Positions 31,249 to 33,737 of a stretch of 33,737 nucleotides of DNA are shown here, piece by piece. This DNA is from Acidimicrobiales bacterium (GTDB taxonomy: Bacteria; Actinomycetota; Acidimicrobiia; Acidimicrobiales; AC-9). Each line of letters starts with the position of its first letter. The stretch's first letter is position 1. The notes beneath the pieces are model-generated. The model searched no databases and was not told the origin of the DNA. It saw nothing but the letters and a program-made list of their open reading frames with translations. The translations under genes were made by a program, and so were the position numbers. Location of the stretch: the NCBI GenBank assembly GCA_036491125.1, contig DASXCO010000034.1:1-33737 (forward strand). Reading direction: 5' to 3'.

Positions 31249-32030
31249 TGGCGTCGGCCCTGTTCTCGCCTGAGGGCGACACCTTTCTCCCGGCTCCGCT
31301 CGCCCGCAGCCCCTGGTCCTCGGAGACGCTGCACGGTGGCTCGGTGGCCGCCCTGCTCGCCGGCGCCATCGAGGCGTGCTCCCCGGGTGGGGACCGACAG
31401 GTCACCCGCCTCACAGTGGAGCTGATGAGGCCCGTCCCCGTGGCGCCCCTTCGGGTCCAGGCCGAGGTGGTCCGGCCCGGTCGAAAGGTCCAGTTGGTCG
31501 AGGCGTCCCTTTGGGACGGAGAGACCAATCTCGCCCAGGCCCGGGCGCTCTTGCTACGGACCACCGATGCTCCAGTGCCCGAGGGGGCAACCTCCTCGGG
31601 CTCCGTCGTGCCGGGGCCCGATCGGGGCCGGGAGACGCCGTTTCCGAGGGGTGACTACGAGGCCCTGCACAACGCGGGGACCGAGATCCGTTTCGTCAAG
31701 GGAGCCTTCGACCAGCCGGGTCCGGCGACGGTGTGGATCCGACTGCGCCACCCCGTGGTGGCGGGCGAACCCCCGTCCCCGCTCCAGCGGGTGGCGGCGG
31801 CAGCCGACTTCGGCAACGGGGTGAGCGCCGTGCTGGACTTCACGCGTTGGGTCTTCGTCAACCCCGACCTGACCATCTACCTGAACCGGCTTCCGGTAGG
31901 GGAATGGGTCTGCCTGGAAGCACATACGGACGTGGAGGGGCACGGCATCGGCATGGCTCACAGCCGCCTCCACGACCAGCTCGGGCCGATCGGCCGTTCG
32001 GCCCAGTCGCTGCTGCTCGAGCCGCTGTGA
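31248..32030 (+). CDS. Acyl-CoA thioesterase family protein (double hotdog, TesB-like)
   Basis: 260 aa, the size of a fused double-hotdog thioesterase. Seen: WSSETLHGGSVAALLAGAIE (with the HGG turn of the first hotdog), VTRLTVELMRPVPVAPLRVQAEVVRPGRKVQLVEASLW (ends given), and in the second half RVAAAADFGNGVSAVLD, FVNPDLTIYLNRLPVGEWV and GIGMAHSRLHDQLGPIGRSAQSLL. These are the D/E-N-Q type landmarks of TesB-like enzymes that cleave acyl-CoA. Specificity unknown. Start at 31248 supported by a leaderless promoter; 31239 is possible. Divergent from mtnA. Confidence 0.8.
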   Translation: MASALFSPEGDTFLPAPLARSPWSSETLHGGSVAALLAGAIEACSPGGDRQVTRLTVELMRPVPVAPLRVQAEVVRPGRKVQLVEASLWDGETNLAQARALLLRTTDAPVPEGATSSGSVVPGPDRGRETPFPRGDYEALHNAGTEIRFVKGAFDQPGPATVWIRLRHPVVAGEPPSPLQRVAAAADFGNGVSAVLDFTRWVFVNPDLTIYLNRLPVGEWVCLEAHTDVEGHGIGMAHSRLHDQLGPIGRSAQSLLLEPL

Positions 32031-32070
32031 CCGTTTTGCACGGTGCCCGTGGTGGCGCTGCCCGCTACGG

Positions 32071-32076
32071 TATGCT
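32071..32076 (+). promoter_or_regulatory. Putative -10 element of the ABC transporter operon
   Basis: TATGCT at 32071-32076 follows a short G-rich extension, as in extended -10 promoters. It lies about 113 nt before the start codon, giving a leader that holds the 14-bp repeats. No matching -35 at 16-18 bp was found. Confidence 0.35.
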
Positions 32077-32122
32077 GCCCTGACACAGAATCAGGTCTCC
32101 CGGGGGGGCGGCACGGACAGCG

Positions 32123-32162
32123 CGGTGCACACAACCCGGCGCACACAACGCGGCGCAGAGAG
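32123..32162 (+). repeat. 14-bp tandem repeat in the transporter leader
   Basis: CGGTGCACACAACC (32123), CGGCGCACACAACG (32137) and a decayed CGGCGCAGAGAGCA (32151). The first two differ at two positions. They are in the untranslated leader just before the ribosome site. Confidence 0.7.
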
Positions 32163-32188
32163 CAACGCATCACAGCAGGGAGGGTGAC

Positions 32189-33493
32189 GTGAGACTCAAG
32201 AGGGGGCTCGGGCTGCCGGCGGTCGTGATCGCGGTGGCCCTCGTAGGAGCGGCGTGCGGGAGTGGGAGCTCGAGCAGCAGCTCGTCCACCACGACGACCA
32301 GCAGCGGACCGACGACCAGCGCTCCCAGCGGGGGCACCGCTTCGGATGTGGGGATCACGCCGAACCAGGTCACGGTGGGCAACGTGTCGATCCTCTCCGG
32401 CCCCGTGCCCGGGCTGTTCCAGGGCGCGCCCAACGGCGCCGACGCCTTCTTCGCCTACCAGAACAGCCTCGGCGGCGTGAACGGTCGCAAGATCGTGCTC
32501 AAGTCCTCCGACGACGCCTTCTCGTGCAACCAGAACCAGAACGAGACCCAGACCCTCGCCGGGCAGGCCTTCGCCTTCGTCGGCGGGTTCTCGCTGTTCG
32601 ACAACTGCGGGGCCAAGGTCCTCCAGGCTCAGCCCACCATCCCGGACGTCGCCTTCTCGCTCGACCCTGTGGCCCAGGCCCTGCCGAACAACTTCAGCCC
32701 CTCACCCCTCGGCAACGGCTACCGCACGGGGCCGTTCATCTACTACAAGCAGCAGTTCCCGAATGCGGTGAAGTCGGTCGGCGCCCTCGTCGCCAACATC
32801 CCGTCATCGATCGCCTCGTGGAACAACGAGAAGGCGGCAATGCAGCAGGTCGGCGGCTACCACGTCGCCTACGAGCGGGACATCAACCCGCTCGACACCG
32901 ACTTCACCTCCGACGTCGTGCGCATGCGAAGCGCCGGGGTGCAGATGGTCGTGCTGTCCAACACCGACGTGAAGAGCACCGCCCGCTTCCTCAACAACGC
33001 CCAGCAGCAGGGCTACAAGCCTCAGCTGGTCGAGTCCGGTGGGACCGCCTACGACGCCAGCTTCTTCAAGCTGGTCAACCCGGGCGCCGGCCAGGGTCTG
33101 CTCAATGACCAGACCCAGGCCCTCTACCTGGGCGGTGACGCCAAGAGCGTCCCCGAGGTGCAGCTGTTCGACACCTGGATGGCCAAGGCCCACCCCGGGT
33201 TCGCACCGGACATCTTCAGCGTCTATGGCTGGACCTCGGCCCGGCTGTTCACCCAGGCCCTGCAGACCGCCGGGCTCAACCCCACCAGGGGCAGCGTCCT
33301 CGCCGCCCTGCAAGGCGTGCACAGCTTCAACTCCAACGGGCTGCTGGCGACCGGTGACCCGGCGGGCAAGAAGTCGCCCACCTGCTGGTTGCTGGTCAAG
33401 GTGAACAACAACCAGTACCAGCGCTTGCAGCCGCCCAGCCCGCCCACGGGCTTCACGTGCAATCCCGACGGCCAGTACACCCGCCCCGGCTGA
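32189..33493 (+). CDS. ABC transporter substrate-binding lipoprotein (LivK/branched-chain amino-acid type)
   Basis: 434 aa. A short signal peptide ends at lipobox LVGAAC (Cys23), followed by a Ser/Thr/Gly/Pro linker of about 30 residues. The body has the periplasmic-binding fold-1 pattern: TVGNVSILSGPVPGLFQGAPNGADAFFAY, NGRKIVLKSSDDAF, FAFVGGFSLFDNCGAKVL, SVGALVANIPSSIASW and GWTSARLFTQAL. Family ligands include amino acids, amides and urea. GTG 32189 has GGAGGG upstream. A LivH-type permease begins 14 nt after the stop, confirming the transporter; LivM, LivG and LivF genes would lie beyond the window. Confidence 0.93.
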   Translation: MRLKRGLGLPAVVIAVALVGAACGSGSSSSSSSTTTTSSGPTTSAPSGGTASDVGITPNQVTVGNVSILSGPVPGLFQGAPNGADAFFAYQNSLGGVNGRKIVLKSSDDAFSCNQNQNETQTLAGQAFAFVGGFSLFDNCGAKVLQAQPTIPDVAFSLDPVAQALPNNFSPSPLGNGYRTGPFIYYKQQFPNAVKSVGALVANIPSSIASWNNEKAAMQQVGGYHVAYERDINPLDTDFTSDVVRMRSAGVQMVVLSNTDVKSTARFLNNAQQQGYKPQLVESGGTAYDASFFKLVNPGAGQGLLNDQTQALYLGGDAKSVPEVQLFDTWMAKAHPGFAPDIFSVYGWTSARLFTQALQTAGLNPTRGSVLAALQGVHSFNSNGLLATGDPAGKKSPTCWLLVKVNNNQYQRLQPPSPPTGFTCNPDGQYTRPG

Positions 33494-33507
33494 GCTGAGC
33501 TCCGGCG

Positions 33508-33737
33508 ATGAGCGAGTTCCTCGCCCTCAGCGTCGTCGGGATCGTCGCCGGCTGCATCTACGCCCTGACGGCCATGGGCCTGGTGGTGACCTACACCACC
33601 TCGGGGATCTTCAACTTCGCCCACGGGGCCATCGGCATGGTGGCGGCCTTCTTGTTCTGGGAGTTGTCAGTGAACCAGGGCCTGCCCACGCCACTGGCCC
33701 TGGTCCTCGTGCTCTTCGTGTTCGCGCCGCTGATGGG
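33508..33737 (+). CDS. livH: Branched-chain amino-acid ABC permease, LivH type, N-terminal part (cut by window edge)
   Basis: The first 76 codons of a permease are present. MSEFLALSVVGIVAGCIYALTAMGLVVTYTTSGIFNFAHGAIGMVAAFLFW (given in part) is the LivH opening, with the IFNFAHG motif in the first coupling region after two membrane helices. ATG 33508 lies 14 nt after the binding-protein stop, in one operon. The frame remains open at the edge. Substrate follows that of the binding protein. Confidence 0.93.
   Translation, partial: MSEFLALSVVGIVAGCIYALTAMGLVVTYTTSGIFNFAHGAIGMVAAFLFWELSVNQGLPTPLALVLVLFVFAPLM

Noticed and set aside
31154-31564. N-terminal extension of mtnA to 31564
   Set aside because: It overlaps the divergent thioesterase gene and MtnA homology starts at 31153.

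Overview
The window is very GC-rich DNA (mostly around 70% by eye) with strong G/C preference at third codon positions, many GTG starts, short ATGA/GTGA gene overlaps and several starts that look leaderless. Its lipoproteins carry a Ser/Thr-rich linker right after the lipobox cysteine. Together with the gene content (F420-free mycolate-free actinobacterial metabolism, a P450 with TetR, DHA2 MFS pump, encapsulin, Sec-formate dehydrogenase) this suggests a high-GC Actinomycetota, plausibly an uncultured Acidimicrobiia-type lineage. That placement is inference. No tRNA, rRNA, CRISPR array, insertion sequence or phage gene was seen.

Layout. 1-2619 (minus): biotin operon bioA-bioF-bioD, with bioD cut by the window edge. 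2649-3314: a NodB-type deacetylase, divergent from bioA. 3311-5187 (minus): a two-gene unit of an ion-channel-like membrane protein and a HAD phosphatase. 5275-6195: an MDR oxidoreductase. 6512-7710: an encapsulated ferritin and its encapsulin shell, preceded by a 33-bp tandem repeat. 7896-8165: a small conserved-looking protein. 8218-11323: pstS, pstC and pstA for phosphate uptake, without pstB or phoU, and with switch-like hairpins between pstS and pstC. 11362-14259 (minus): a group 2-like sigma factor and an AidB-like acyl-CoA dehydrogenase. 14330-15895: a drug-type MFS exporter. 15896-16236: a lower-GC gap. 16237-18605: a basic-tailed protein, a lipoprotein/EthD pair (minus) and a conserved-looking unknown. 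18766-20774: TetR and a cytochrome P450. 20907-22388: a secreted Asp-box protein.

22499-28827 looks like one five-gene transcription unit: a DksA/TraR zinc-finger protein, a DUF72 protein, and a formate dehydrogenase of alpha, beta and NrfD-type subunits. The alpha gene contains an in-frame UGA at 24399-24401, exactly where the family has selenocysteine, followed by a SECIS-like hairpin whose loop and spacing match those I recall for E. coli fdhF.

28845-33737: a lipoprotein (minus) is divergent from an orphan OmpR-type response regulator. Between them lie four CTGAC elements at an exact 11-bp period, resembling a PhoB-class binding array and placed just upstream of a probable leaderless start. 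Then come mtnA (minus), a double-hotdog thioesterase, and the start of a branched-chain amino-acid-type ABC transporter (binding protein, then a LivH-type permease cut by the window end).
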